DNA from: Sclerodactyla briareus
Taxonomy: Eukaryota; Echinodermata; Holothuroidea; Dendrochirotida; Sclerodactylidae
DNA length: 64,000 nt
Assembly: GCA_026419785.1 (NCBI GenBank)
Contig: JAODTK010005536.1
Location: 288,592-352,591, forward strand
Direction of reading: 5' to 3'
How positions within the stretch are numbered: the first letter of the stretch is position 1; each line of letters begins with the position of its first letter. Below are positions 36,601 to 48,600 of this stretch, piece by piece. Position numbers and translations under genes: made by a program. The notes under the pieces are model-generated. The model was not told the DNA's origin. It saw only the letters and a program-made list of their open reading frames with translations, and ran no database searches.

Positions 36601-39600
36601 GCACTTCAGGACCATATCAGTTTCTAATGTTTCAATAATTATTCGTGTTATTATTGTAAAATTTTACATTTATAGTGTGCATTCTTTTTCTTATATTACG
36701 TAACATATATTATTTTTTTTTAGAGGGGGGTTTAGACACTGCTGTTGCTAGGAGAAAAAAGATTATCTCGGCAAAAATCTTATCTGAATTGCAAACACAT
36801 GCTCCAGAAGCATGGATGGCATGGATAAGAAAAGACCAAGGCAGGAGATACTGACACCCCTTGGTTGTGGGAACAGTGCTATAAATGCATTTACTGATCG
36901 TTACAAAAACTACCTGTGCAATCAAGGGGCGTCAGGCCTTAGTACTGGAAAAAAGGGTGTGCTTTTCGATTGTACCAAGTTCATAGATTCCTTAAATCTG
37001 ACAATCAGATGATCCTCCCATGACCTCTTGACAGATGTCAAATTTGTCAAGCAAAGGGAATCCGCATCCACAATTCTCTTTGAAATCAACAAACTGAAAA
37101 AGCAAGAAGATAGAAATAGTCCACCGAGTAGTATGTTCAAATGTGAATAAAATTTCAGGTGAATGTGAATACACCCAACTTTATAATATCCATGGATTCT
37201 TGTCTTGATGATCATTACCCCTTTTCACTAGTGATAATTGTCAAGCTCCACACGACACATTATAGATCTCTCACGTTTCAATACTTATACTGAACTTTTA
37301 CCCAGTGTGTCACAGGTTGTTTTGTCTCTTGGACTCGCCCCTAGGGCTGCCAAATATGCGCGCATATTTTCAGAAGTTAACCCACAATTAATTGGCTTTT
37401 GTTGGCATTTAAACAATGGAGTGGCCAGCAGAACCCTGTGACCCTAGCAGGCTTGTAACTCGGGGTTATTAAAACTACCACTTCATACTTGACTCACGCT
37501 TTTATCATCCAACAGGAGACCTCAAGTCTGTTGGATCGTTGTGGCCCCGATGTGCTGGTAAGGACAATCAGTGGTTGGGGCTATCGGTGGTGTGCTCCCT
37601 TCAGGAGATCCTCCAAGCGATGTTCCAGAGAATACCTTCAGTGGAACGCCAGCTACCTCAATACCTTGGCAATGCACTGGACGGTTGGTTTACAGGATAT
37701 GACTCGTCATGTGACACTTTGAATTCACGATAAGGCCACAAGTATGATTTTGTTGTCCTGATGTTTCACTCTGACCAAATCAGGCGATATACTTATTTTT
37801 TCTTTGCACCTCATTAAAGTACAATAGTCATATAAATCTGACATTGTAAACCGACTATCTGGTGCTTCCTATTTGTTACATGATAGAAGTCAAACCCCTG
37901 GGATTTCATTATCCTATACAGGGGGCAACCTGAATATGTGACCACCGTCGGACACAAACTTGAAAAAAGCTCTTGTAACATTCCTCTCTGGAGAAAGTTG
38001 ATTGTTTTACTTCATTATTATTTAGGGAATAATGAACAGATATGAGGGCCTTGTTGCAGAATTAAAACCGTGATGACGTCATAATAGGAGTTAGAAAATC
38101 CAGAGGCGTAGCTAAGGGATTTTGCCTCCTATTATGACGTCAAACTGGTTTCAAATAGAAAACAGAGGCCGGAGTATTGGTTTATTATTCCAATTCATAA
38201 ATTTTCAATCATTTCTCGAGGGCAAAATGTGAAAAATAACAGGGGAAAAGACGTCTGACCTACTCTATTTGATCATAATTAATTCTCCCAAAACTGCTCA
38301 ATTAACAAACAATATCAGAACTCAGAATGTAAAGACAGCTGCAGCTGCAAAACAAAAGTGCTATAGAAAACGTTGCATGCTATATACTGTCATATGCAAC
38401 ATTGGCCAGGTCAAGCATCACAGTTCTGATTTTCGCACTCACAGTATATGTACAGTGGCCTAGTTACCAACATACAGTTAAGTAGGTCAATACAATAATA
38501 GTATAAGTCTTGATTGAGTCAGTCTTGTCGAGTGCAGTGGATTTTAATACAGACTCCATGTTGTGGCCGGGATTATTATGGGGAATTCAAGTTATTTGGA
38601 ACGACGAATTCACAGGACCATTGACATATTACAATTGGTGAAAAATATGTATAATTGTATTCGGAGACAAATAGTTCGTGCGTACAACTGCTGGGTATTC
38701 TCCCGTTTTTCGACGGAGTGCATTTATTTGAATGGTAAGTGAGTCTCTGCTTTCTCTGTCGAAGAGTGGAACCTCTAGATGCAGTTTCCTGTTTCCCAAG
38801 CAAGACTGTTCGTGATGGAGATTCAAGTTCTCCTTCATAAGTGAAATGAAAATTCAAAGCGTGTTCTCCAGGGACACTTGTGCTACTCTTAACGTTAGAG
38901 TAGCATTTCCCTGGATCATTGCGGATGAAATGACGTCTATCAAACAGTCCTACCAAGTCAGTTTCTCATCATCCACCCCCAAAGTTAGTCCTTTGACCCT
39001 GAATGCAGAATTTTGACAATTAGACAGGCATGTCCATGTTCATATCTAGTGTCATGAAAAGACGAGGGGAAGCCCAAACGGGAGGTTCTAAAATCTATAT
39101 AAGCCTATTATATCTTAATCATTCTCGTGAAATATCCAACTAGACCTAGTATGTCTTGGACTACGTAACGATTCAAGCAGAAGAATGCGTACGGACACAA
39201 ACAGCTTTTTATAGGCCATACATTCTGTAATTGCAACTTGAAAACATGAAAATTTCCAAAGTTTCGTTGATGCAATTCAAACTCCCCCCCGACATACTTG
39301 TGTCTTCTCCAGCCAGTGTTTATTTAGTACTGGACTTATCCTGGTTATAAGCTCTTTCCATGCACTAACTTCTCATAGGTCACCTTTAAATAATTTCGCA
39401 AGCAAAGGCCTATATCTCATGATAATAGATATTATTATATTATTACTGTCTCTTTTAGCAAGTCTCCAAGTCCTCGGAAGATGCCACCACTTCTTGCTTC
39501 CATCAAGCTAGTTAAATTGGTCCCTACCTGGGGGTCAGGGGTCGTGATCCATTCCGGAGAGAGGCTACTTCCCTGACCTGCAGGCCATGGGTGGCGGACT

Positions 39601-42600
39601 CTGTCAACAACAACCACCCTGGTGAGCAGTTATGTAGCCGGAGTAGGGTGAGGGAGGCTCATGTCAATGACAACCACAACGGTGGGCAGTCATGGACATT
39701 GGAGTTATGGGGGGAGGGGCTCATTGCCCAACGACCACACTGGTGGAGTCAGTCATTGGCGTAGGGTGGAAGAGGCCTCATTCTTCAGCTCAAGCCACTT
39801 GTCATAGCAACCACATCGTGGCAGTCATGTAGCTTGATTAGGGTGAGAGGGGGGCATGACAACACAACCACCCAAGTAAGCATTGCTTTACCTGGAGTAG
39901 GGTAGGGGACTCAGCAGCAACCATACCAGCTGGAGTCATGGAGCTTGGAAGTAGGCTGAGGGAGCTCAGTGCCCACAGCAACCACACGGTTGGCGCAGTC
40001 CATGCAGTCGAGTAGGGTGAAGAGGGCTCAGTGTCAATACCACTATACTAGTAGCAGTAATGTAACTAGAGTAGGGGATGGGGCTCGATGTTGACAACAG
40101 ACACTGGTGGCCAGTCATGCAGCTGGAGAGGTCGAGAGGGGGAAGAGTGTATCAGTGCACTTCACAACCAAAATATTTGGGGTTCGAATTCCAGCAGCAG
40201 CAATGCCCTGGTTGACTGTAATTGCAGTTGCGATTAGCGCGGTCTTGCGTCTTCACTTCATGGTTCAGTGGACTGCAGTGGATTTCCTGGGGTTTACTGG
40301 GGTTTTTGTTACTGGATATTGCAATAAGCCTCATCTGTTAGCTGTGAGCATTCACATTGAACTTGAACTTCCATTCCTCCAGATTCCGAGAATGTGGTCG
40401 TGTCCTGGCGAGTTCATGATAGTCCTTCGAATGGCGGATGTAAATGGCGGTCCTGGGAGCAGGTTGGGATTGGTTACACCCTGGCCTTGTATGATAGGCA
40501 CTTGTCCAGAAGAGAAGGCAAGTTATCGCTGTTGCTCATCTACCATCAATACAGCCAGGGTTCCTAGATGAGCCTTATGAGCTTCCGGAACTTGTCAGAA
40601 ATCAAATCAAATCAAAATCATAGCACCACACCAGTGAGCATTCATGTGACTGGAGTAGATGAGGGGGGGGGGGGGGTCAGTGTCAACTACAACCCAACTG
40701 CACATGGTGGGTCCGTCATGTCATCGGAAGTAGCTTGGGAGGGGATTCAGTGTCAACAACCACACGGTGAGCACTGGTAAAGCAGTGTGAAGCAGTCATG
40801 TTTGACTGGAGAGGTAAGGTAACGGGGGGGGGGGGGGGGGGGAGTGTGTCATACAACCACACGCCTGATGGGCAGTCATGCTTGGAGTGGGTGGTTAGGG
40901 GGCTAAAGGGTCAACAACCACACCGGTGAGCAGTCATTTGACTGAGTAGGGTGAGGAGGGGGGGGGGTTAAGTGGTACAAACACAACACACTGCTTGCAT
41001 GGTGGGCAGTTGTTCATGGGAGTGCCAGTTGAGAGGAGGGGGGGGGGGTATCAGTGTCAAATGCTATCACACCAGTAAGGTCCTCATGTACTGGAGTAGG
41101 GTTGTGATAGTGATGGGGGGGGGGCCAGAGTACCAAAACAAACCCCCACATGGTGGGAGTCATGATCTGGGTAGTAGGGTTGAGATGGATGGTGAAATAC
41201 TTGTGCAATAAACATGCATGCCATGTGTTTGCTTTCGCAAAGAGAGGTCACAGATTACAGAGCATCTGTCCTTGCAGTGTAGTCATGCGTGACAGAGAGG
41301 CGAAACCTGGCAGAGAGCCAAGGTCATCTTTTCCACATCCCCCAAGTCAGTGATTGACTTGACTGTGCGATTATCAGTTGTCCAGGCAAGGGACACCAAC
41401 CCTCTAAGTAGAAATTACCGCTCCACCAGATATAAGGACAGGTAGGTCGCCCAAATATCTTGTTGCACACTCAAAGCCCGTCACACGATGAAGTTAGGGT
41501 TAGATTGAAGTGGACCACGCTTTTATAGGGATAAAAGCATACGGTTAATACAGTGATGTAGCCAGCCAGATTCGTGTGACAATGTCGCACATCAATTGAA
41601 GATGTCGCAGGTGTTTTTCTATGCAAAAGGTCGGACCGTATGTTCAATGGCTGCCAGAATGGATTACTAGACCAAATTACTCTTTGGTTGTTTCATAGGT
41701 CCCAGATCTGACCTAACAAAGGTATTTAGCAATCCTGGGCCCCGAGGTGTAGTTTTGGGCACCCCACAATACAGTATGACTCTCCCCAGGGAGAGTGGGA
41801 AATTTGTAAAGTCGCATTAGAGGTTTGCCCTGGCTAAATCACTGGTTTAATATCATCCCACATGCCATGAACTACTACCGAAATCTTCTGAATGAGTTGT
41901 GACTCGAAATGTCAACATACTCCCGATTGGTCAGTCAATTTATGAGAAAACTTATTATAGGAAAAAATTGTCAGACAGCCTCCCCCACCTATATAGATAA
42001 CATCAGAAATTCTAATTCAACACAATATAAGTGTCCCCATATTCTGTCATATACTGGAAAGCTACATGAAGAGGAATGGGAATGTCAGTGGTAGAAGGAG
42101 AGTTGGATTAATAACCTTCTCCATCCTCCATAGACATGATGGAACAAATAATTCAAATGAAGTCACAGACAAATAAATTACACCAGGCCTAAGTCATTGT
42201 AGCCACCTCCAAGTAAGTTGCTAATGCTAAACATTCGTACACACTAAACATACACCCATACATACACCCTGCACACCACACCCATGCACACACACCCATC
42301 AACAGAATTTGCTTTCAACTGAACTGTGAACATAGCATAGTGATGTGGCTGAGTAAGCTAAACTCAACATCATCAACCCCTACCCTATGACCAGTGCAGA
42401 ACAAGGTCTGACCATATCATAATCAGAAAACGCACTCTGAACTCAGTGGCATATTGGGCAGCTCGCCCTCTTGCCCTAATTTAAAAAACTAGCAATTTAT
42501 GGTATACTTGCCCTGCAGAGGATCGAACCTATTCAAGGCCCAGCAAGGGTGCAGACCTGGACACTGCACCTATTGTCAGCCGTGAATCCTTCACAAGGTG

Positions 42601-45600
42601 CATAGAATAAAGCAATGCCACCTTGGCAGTACCTTTATGTGGGGGTGGGGTAATCACACGCAAATGACAACTTATATTGCCTACCCCTCGTTTGTCCCTG
42701 CTCGAATCTTTCGTGCTGACCCCCCAGCGAGGAGGCAACAGGTACCATTTATGAATCTTTTGTATGACCTGAATGGGAATCGTACCCCTGTCTCCAGGGT
42801 GGAAGGCCGACGCTCTACCAACTGTGCCAAACACTCGGTTTCTGAGATTTTGAATATAATGAAAAGTCACAAAAAAAAGGCAAAAATTGACAATAACATG
42901 AACTGGAAATTCTGGAATAGACCCATGCTCCTCACACCCATGTAAATATGGGCAGGGGCCACACTCACTATTTTCTCCTCATTCAAGATATTTCTGAGGA
43001 AAACAGAGGAATACATTTCTACATTTATCAATCTGGAGGAATATCTACGGTTATCAAATTGTGAGATGAGCGAGGGAAAGTGGTTGCCTCTCAATTGCCC
43101 ATTTTGCAGCATCATTTATTCGACCAAGGTACCCCTGGGTACAGCATGCCCTTCAAACCCACTAACTAAACATAAGGCATGATAAAGGTTGGCCCTCTCC
43201 TTCTCGTACCATCCATCGGATGATCAAAGAGAGGTCCTATCCATTGGTAGATTGTATATATACTATGAAAGGTGGATCCATGCTCATGCAGAGAGGCAGA
43301 TTAGCTCAGTCGGCAAGCTCCAGACTTTTGATCCAATATTTTGGGTATAGGAATTCCCACAAAGCCCGCAGGCGTTTTTCCGCAGTGTCCTTAGACAAGG
43401 CATGTCAATCTTCAACGCCTCACTTTATACTCCCGTGTAGGAAATGGGGACCTGGATCGGTGACTTGTGAATCTTAGGCCATGCACGATGTGGTTGCAAC
43501 CCTAATTGTGAGCCACCTGTGGAACGATGAAGTGGCGCCTGGAATGTGTGGTCTGATGGAAGAAAAATAGATGCGTACTATATAAATATATTAACTTGGT
43601 GTGACAAGTCACTATGATCAGGGTTTTGAATACTGTGAAGCATGTTTGTGTTTGATCACGCAAAAAATCACTATATAAGCACTAGATATCATTATCATAA
43701 TTATAATTATCATAATAAAAATTTTAAAACACAAAAAACCCAATTTATTTATTAAAAATACAAAACACAACAAACACCGGATTGTCTTTCAAGGGATGTT
43801 TCAAACATGGATATGATACCCCCTCTTCCAACTCCCCTCCCCCTGAGTTTTTTGTCAACCGTTCGCAGATGTGTCAGCGAAATAACAATCCCACGCCCTC
43901 CAGACATCACACCATAGCTACAACCATGACTGAATTCAGTCAACTCCTTATAGCTCCAATCTTCCATATCCTCTTAGGCGAGCCACTCTTCGCTGTAGGG
44001 TTCCCGCTGTTTGGCCCCGAGTCCACCTTGAGAGCTTTTGTGACCTCAGGTCATGTGTCAAAGGTCATCAGGCACAGAGTTCCAACCAGTTATGCACAGT
44101 GATTTTGCCTTGGTTTACCCTCACAGGATCCAACCTTCCCAACTGGGTCCATATTCCACATGCTTATAGGCCAGTGAGTACCACTGTACAGCAATGGCCA
44201 GTTTCCAAGTTCTGAGGAAGTGGGGGTCCTGGCTCCAGTGAATCACCCGTCTGAGGTGGGGTCCATTTAGGGGGTGTCTTCCTCCCCCCCTTTCGTCATT
44301 TTTTGAATAATTGAGTACCCTCATATGGAATCTGATGCATTCAGTCATCATTTGGATTCACTGTGTACCACTCCCAGTACCAAACCAGTGAAAGTGTACC
44401 CTGGTGGTACACTCCACGTTGAGGACCCCCTGGTGTAGCTGTTAATTACTTTCATCCTTAAGGAATCCAGTTTCCAATCGGAAAGTTGGGTGTACAAAGA
44501 CTAACAATTGTATCCCCTCCGAGAGGTGGGTGGGGGGCCATTTATTGTACCTGGGTGAGAATTCACAGCTGACAGTGAGTACATTTGGTGAATGCTTCTC
44601 TCTTGTAAATTCCACTCATCTGTTGTTGGCTGTCCTGTTTTTTTGTCTCGTGTCTTGCCTGATTAAATTCCAGGAGAAGCTTAGTGGTCACTATGGCCGT
44701 GTGTACTGTGTGTGTTTGGTGTCACACTTTTTGTTTCTCGTTAGCAGGATATTCTTTTGACGGTACGTGCAAATTGCGACAAATTTCAGGGTATCACGGG
44801 TTGGTTGAACACGATCTTATTTGATTTTGGGCACAACAGTCAACAATTAGGTATGTAAGCCAGCCTAATTTACCTCAGAAGCTACCTACCTTCTGCTGCG
44901 GGGAAACATATATGCGGTTTGGTCTCAATTGCCCAAATACTTCAACACACAAACCACCACAAACATTATGGCCTGCGGGCGGCTCGATAAGTGGAACCTA
45001 CCGACCGTCCTCACAGCACTATAGTAGCGCTCAATTCTTTGTTGATGGCGCAGTGCACTACACCAGTTCTTTCCCCTTGCCCTTCTTCAGCCGCATTACT
45101 ACCCTTCAAGCGCTTAACAACCACTTTTTCTTCTGGATATCCTGTGAGTATCAGTACTGTTAAATTAGGCCCTTTTTTTGTTTTTCCCCCTTTCGGGTTC
45201 CCTGGGTCCCACTTCGGGGATTCTTTTCGCTCCCTCTCGGCGATCGTATCCGCCATTTTTCCTTCTCGCCACTACATCGTGCGATAGTTGCAAATGCAGA
45301 CTCTGTGGGGGTTCAGGCCTTCCCGTCCCACAGCCATTTGGTGTCCCCGCATCCCCCGTCACCAACTCATTCTTTCGCTCATGCGTTTACGGTCCAGTTT
45401 GAGCCATCACCTCGACCCTCTGCTTTGTCGAGAGATCCCCCTTCGGGTTTTCAAATTCAGATGCGTTGTCGGCTTGACGCTATCTGTCCTTCCTCATTGG
45501 CTTAGGTTACGATCCTAAACTTAGTTTTAGGTACGGCGCGCCGTTCTCGGGCGTCTCTCATCGAGTCGCCTTAGTCCCGGTTCCCCCCCCCTCCGGCCTG

Positions 45601-48600
45601 TTCACCACATTTTGCTATTTCCAGGTCAACGTGTGGTCCCCTGTTTGTAACTTAGCGGATGCCTTGGGGGGCCATCTATAGTTCTTATTTTCTGTTCTAT
45701 CACTCTTTTTTTGGCACTGCCAGTACATGGACTAGGGGCAATTTTTTTTTTTCTTGTTTCAGGAGCATTGTAGAGTGGGCTTCGACCCACCTGGGGCACT
45801 CGCCTGGGGCGATTCCCCTCTCCCCGTGGCCGTACATCGGTGCAAAGTTCGGTCTCCTCCGTAATTTTTCTCTCTCCTCAAAGTTTTGTCCCCCCCTCTT
45901 TCCTCTGGGCCAGGTCAGAGGCTATCCCTTAGTTATTGGGTGTACTGGCTCTAGGGTCTTCCCCTTCCTGTTGCCAGTGCCCCGGTTCGAGTCCCTGCTC
46001 GTCCCTTCCCCCCAGGCGGCCCCTATGGTCGGGGTTTTTCGCGTGTTTCGCCGTTTTTGGCGGTTTTTTGGCCCATATCCCCCCCTCCTTCCTCGCGATA
46101 GGAAGCCCGTAGACCCCCAAACTTTTTAGTAGTTCCTAGGGGTTATTTGGTCGAGTGAGTGTAATTTTTAGGCATCCTACGCCCCCCAGGGCTCTCACGC
46201 CCGGGGGGGGGGTCCCGTTCACGTATCGTTCTCGTCCGTTTTCACCTAACTCCCGTCACTTCCCACCTCACTCCCGACTTGCGGACTTGCTTTTTGCAGA
46301 TCTCAGTCAGTTACGGCGGGACGGACTACTCCGAGTCTCAGCTACAAACCTTACGAAGGACTCCCCCCCCCTAGCATTGCTCCAAGCGTCGCTGCCTCTC
46401 ACGCCCGCGAAATTATTCTCTCTCTCTCGATAGGTGGTAACGTCGCAGGTTCTAAACCGGGTATTAAGCGGCACTTATCCCGCTCCGCCAGGGCGGCCCT
46501 TTTCCACCCGCTGCCTGTGGGTCCCCTACGGGGATTTGTCATATTTTCGTATAATTACTGATTTGTTTACGTTCCCTATCGTCCACGCTAATCGCTTTTC
46601 AAATGTACGTTTGTTTCCAACAGGTCCACTTTTCCGTGTGACCTTTTCAAACCGGATATACGTACCATGGCTCGACGACCGGGCTTTCGAGGATTCTCCC
46701 ACTGTTGTTCATTCGCCTCGAGATTTCATCATTTTCCAGATTTTCTTTGTTTGGACGTAAGTATATTTCCACTGGGTCCACTGCTGTGTGACCTGTTACC
46801 GTAAGGATCTTGCAATCACGTTCACAAAAACGACCCGTACACTCTGCAGGGCCACTGAAACGGTGTGGCCCGCTAACGGATGGGTTCGTTACGAGAATTC
46901 ATTTCTCAACGTAAGTATATATAATTTCCGCTGGGTACCACTGCTGTGTGTCCTGCTAAACCGGAAATGATCGTGCCTATACCCGATCGTTACCAACACC
47001 AGAGGACTCCGTTCCCGGAGTTAGTCGTTAGTCCCCGCCTAGGCCCTTGTTGGCGCCACTTTAAGGAAGAATTCTTGCCTTTCCGCGGCAACGGAGACGC
47101 GTCTCTCTCCAAGAGTTCCAACCTCGCGGGTTGTAGGACTACGCTGATTCAGCGGTTAAGTCTCCCCCAGAGGAAGACAGTTGGCCTCCGTTATGTCGGA
47201 CCCAAGTGCGCAGACCCCAACATCCGCTTCGGCGCCTGTTGAAGGTACCCTCCCGCACCGGGGACCGGCTCCTCGCCCGAGCGGAAATGCGTCTATGCGA
47301 GCTCCGTTTGGTGTATTTTTGAAGCATCCTACGCCCCCCCAGGGCTCTCACAGCCCGGGGGGGGGGTCCGGTCCACGTTCGTTCTCGTCTGGGTTTTCAC
47401 TAACGTCCGACTTTCCGCTTGCTTTTTGCAGATCTCAGGCAGTACTGCGGCACGGACTACGCTAGTCTCGCTACACTTACGAAGGCTCCCCTCCACCTAT
47501 CGTTGCGCCAGCGTCGCTGCCACTCTCAGTGCCCGCGAAATTATTCTCTCTCTCTCGAGAGGTTGTAACGTCCTCATGTTCTAAACCGGGTATTTTTAAG
47601 CGGCACTCCCCGCTCCCGCCGGGCGCCCTTCCACCCGCTGCCTTGGGATCCCCTACGGGGGATTTGTCATATAAATTTTCGTATAATGCCTGATTTGTTC
47701 ACGTTCCTATCGTCCTACGCTAATCTTTTTTCAATGTACGTTTGTTTCCACCAGGGTCCACTTTCCGTGTGACCTTTCACACGGAGAGACTACCTGTCTC
47801 GCGACGGGCTTTCGAGTTTCTCCATTGGGTTTCGCGGCGCGAAGATTTCACACTATTTCTTAGTTTGTACATAAGTATATTTCCGCTGGGTTCACTGCTG
47901 TGTGACCTGTTAAACTGGAAAAGATCGTGCTATCACGTTCACAAAAACGACCCGTACACTCTGCAGTCCCCCTGAGGTGTGGCCTGCTTAACCGGAGTGG
48001 GTTCGTTACGAGAATGTTATTCTCCACGTAAGATATTATTCCGTCGGGACCAATGCTGTGTGTCCTGCTAACCCGAAAATATATCGTGCTATCACGATCG
48101 TTACCAACGACATGAAGACTCCGTCGTCCGGATTTAGTCCGTTAGTCCCCGTCCTAGGCCCCTTGTTTGCGCCCTTAAGACGAATTCTTGCCTTTCCACG
48201 GCAACGGAGACGCGTCTCCCTCCACGAGTTCCAACCGTCGCGGGGTCGTAAGGACGAACGCGTATTTAGCGGTTGAAGTCTCCCACAAGAAGGAAGACAG
48301 TTGGACTCCGTTATGTCGGACCCAAGTGCACAGACCCCACAGTCAACGCTTCGCGCCTGTTGAAGGTATCCTCCCGCCCCGGGGACCGGCTCCTCGCCCG
48401 AGCGGAAATGGCGTCTATGCGAGCTCTGTTGCTCGCGTCAGTCAGTCCGACCATCGATGCCTCGGACGCCCCGGTCCCTGTACCAGTAAATGGACCCTCC
48501 TTCCGTGAATCACGGACGGAAGGTATACCCTGAGGTCACGCTTCCGACACTTTTTCGGAAGAACGCCTCGTCATTAGACGACGAGGCAGGTAGTTCGTCG

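Noticed and set aside
38576..38956. 126-codon minus-strand open frame
   Set aside because: Lies in the TYSND1 intron region on the opposite strand, with no motif and no splice signals. It could be a remnant, but nothing supports a gene.
40107..40571. 154-codon open frame
   Set aside because: It spans the border between minisatellite and SINE and has no motif; a chance frame in repeat sequence.
42780..42845. tRNA-Gly-like gene (minus strand) with intact D- and T-arm sequences
   Set aside because: No convincing acceptor-stem pairing, and it continues into a 270-base SINE body. It is the head of a retroposon. The tRNA-like heads at 5600-5668, 34318 and 43300 were rejected for the same reason.
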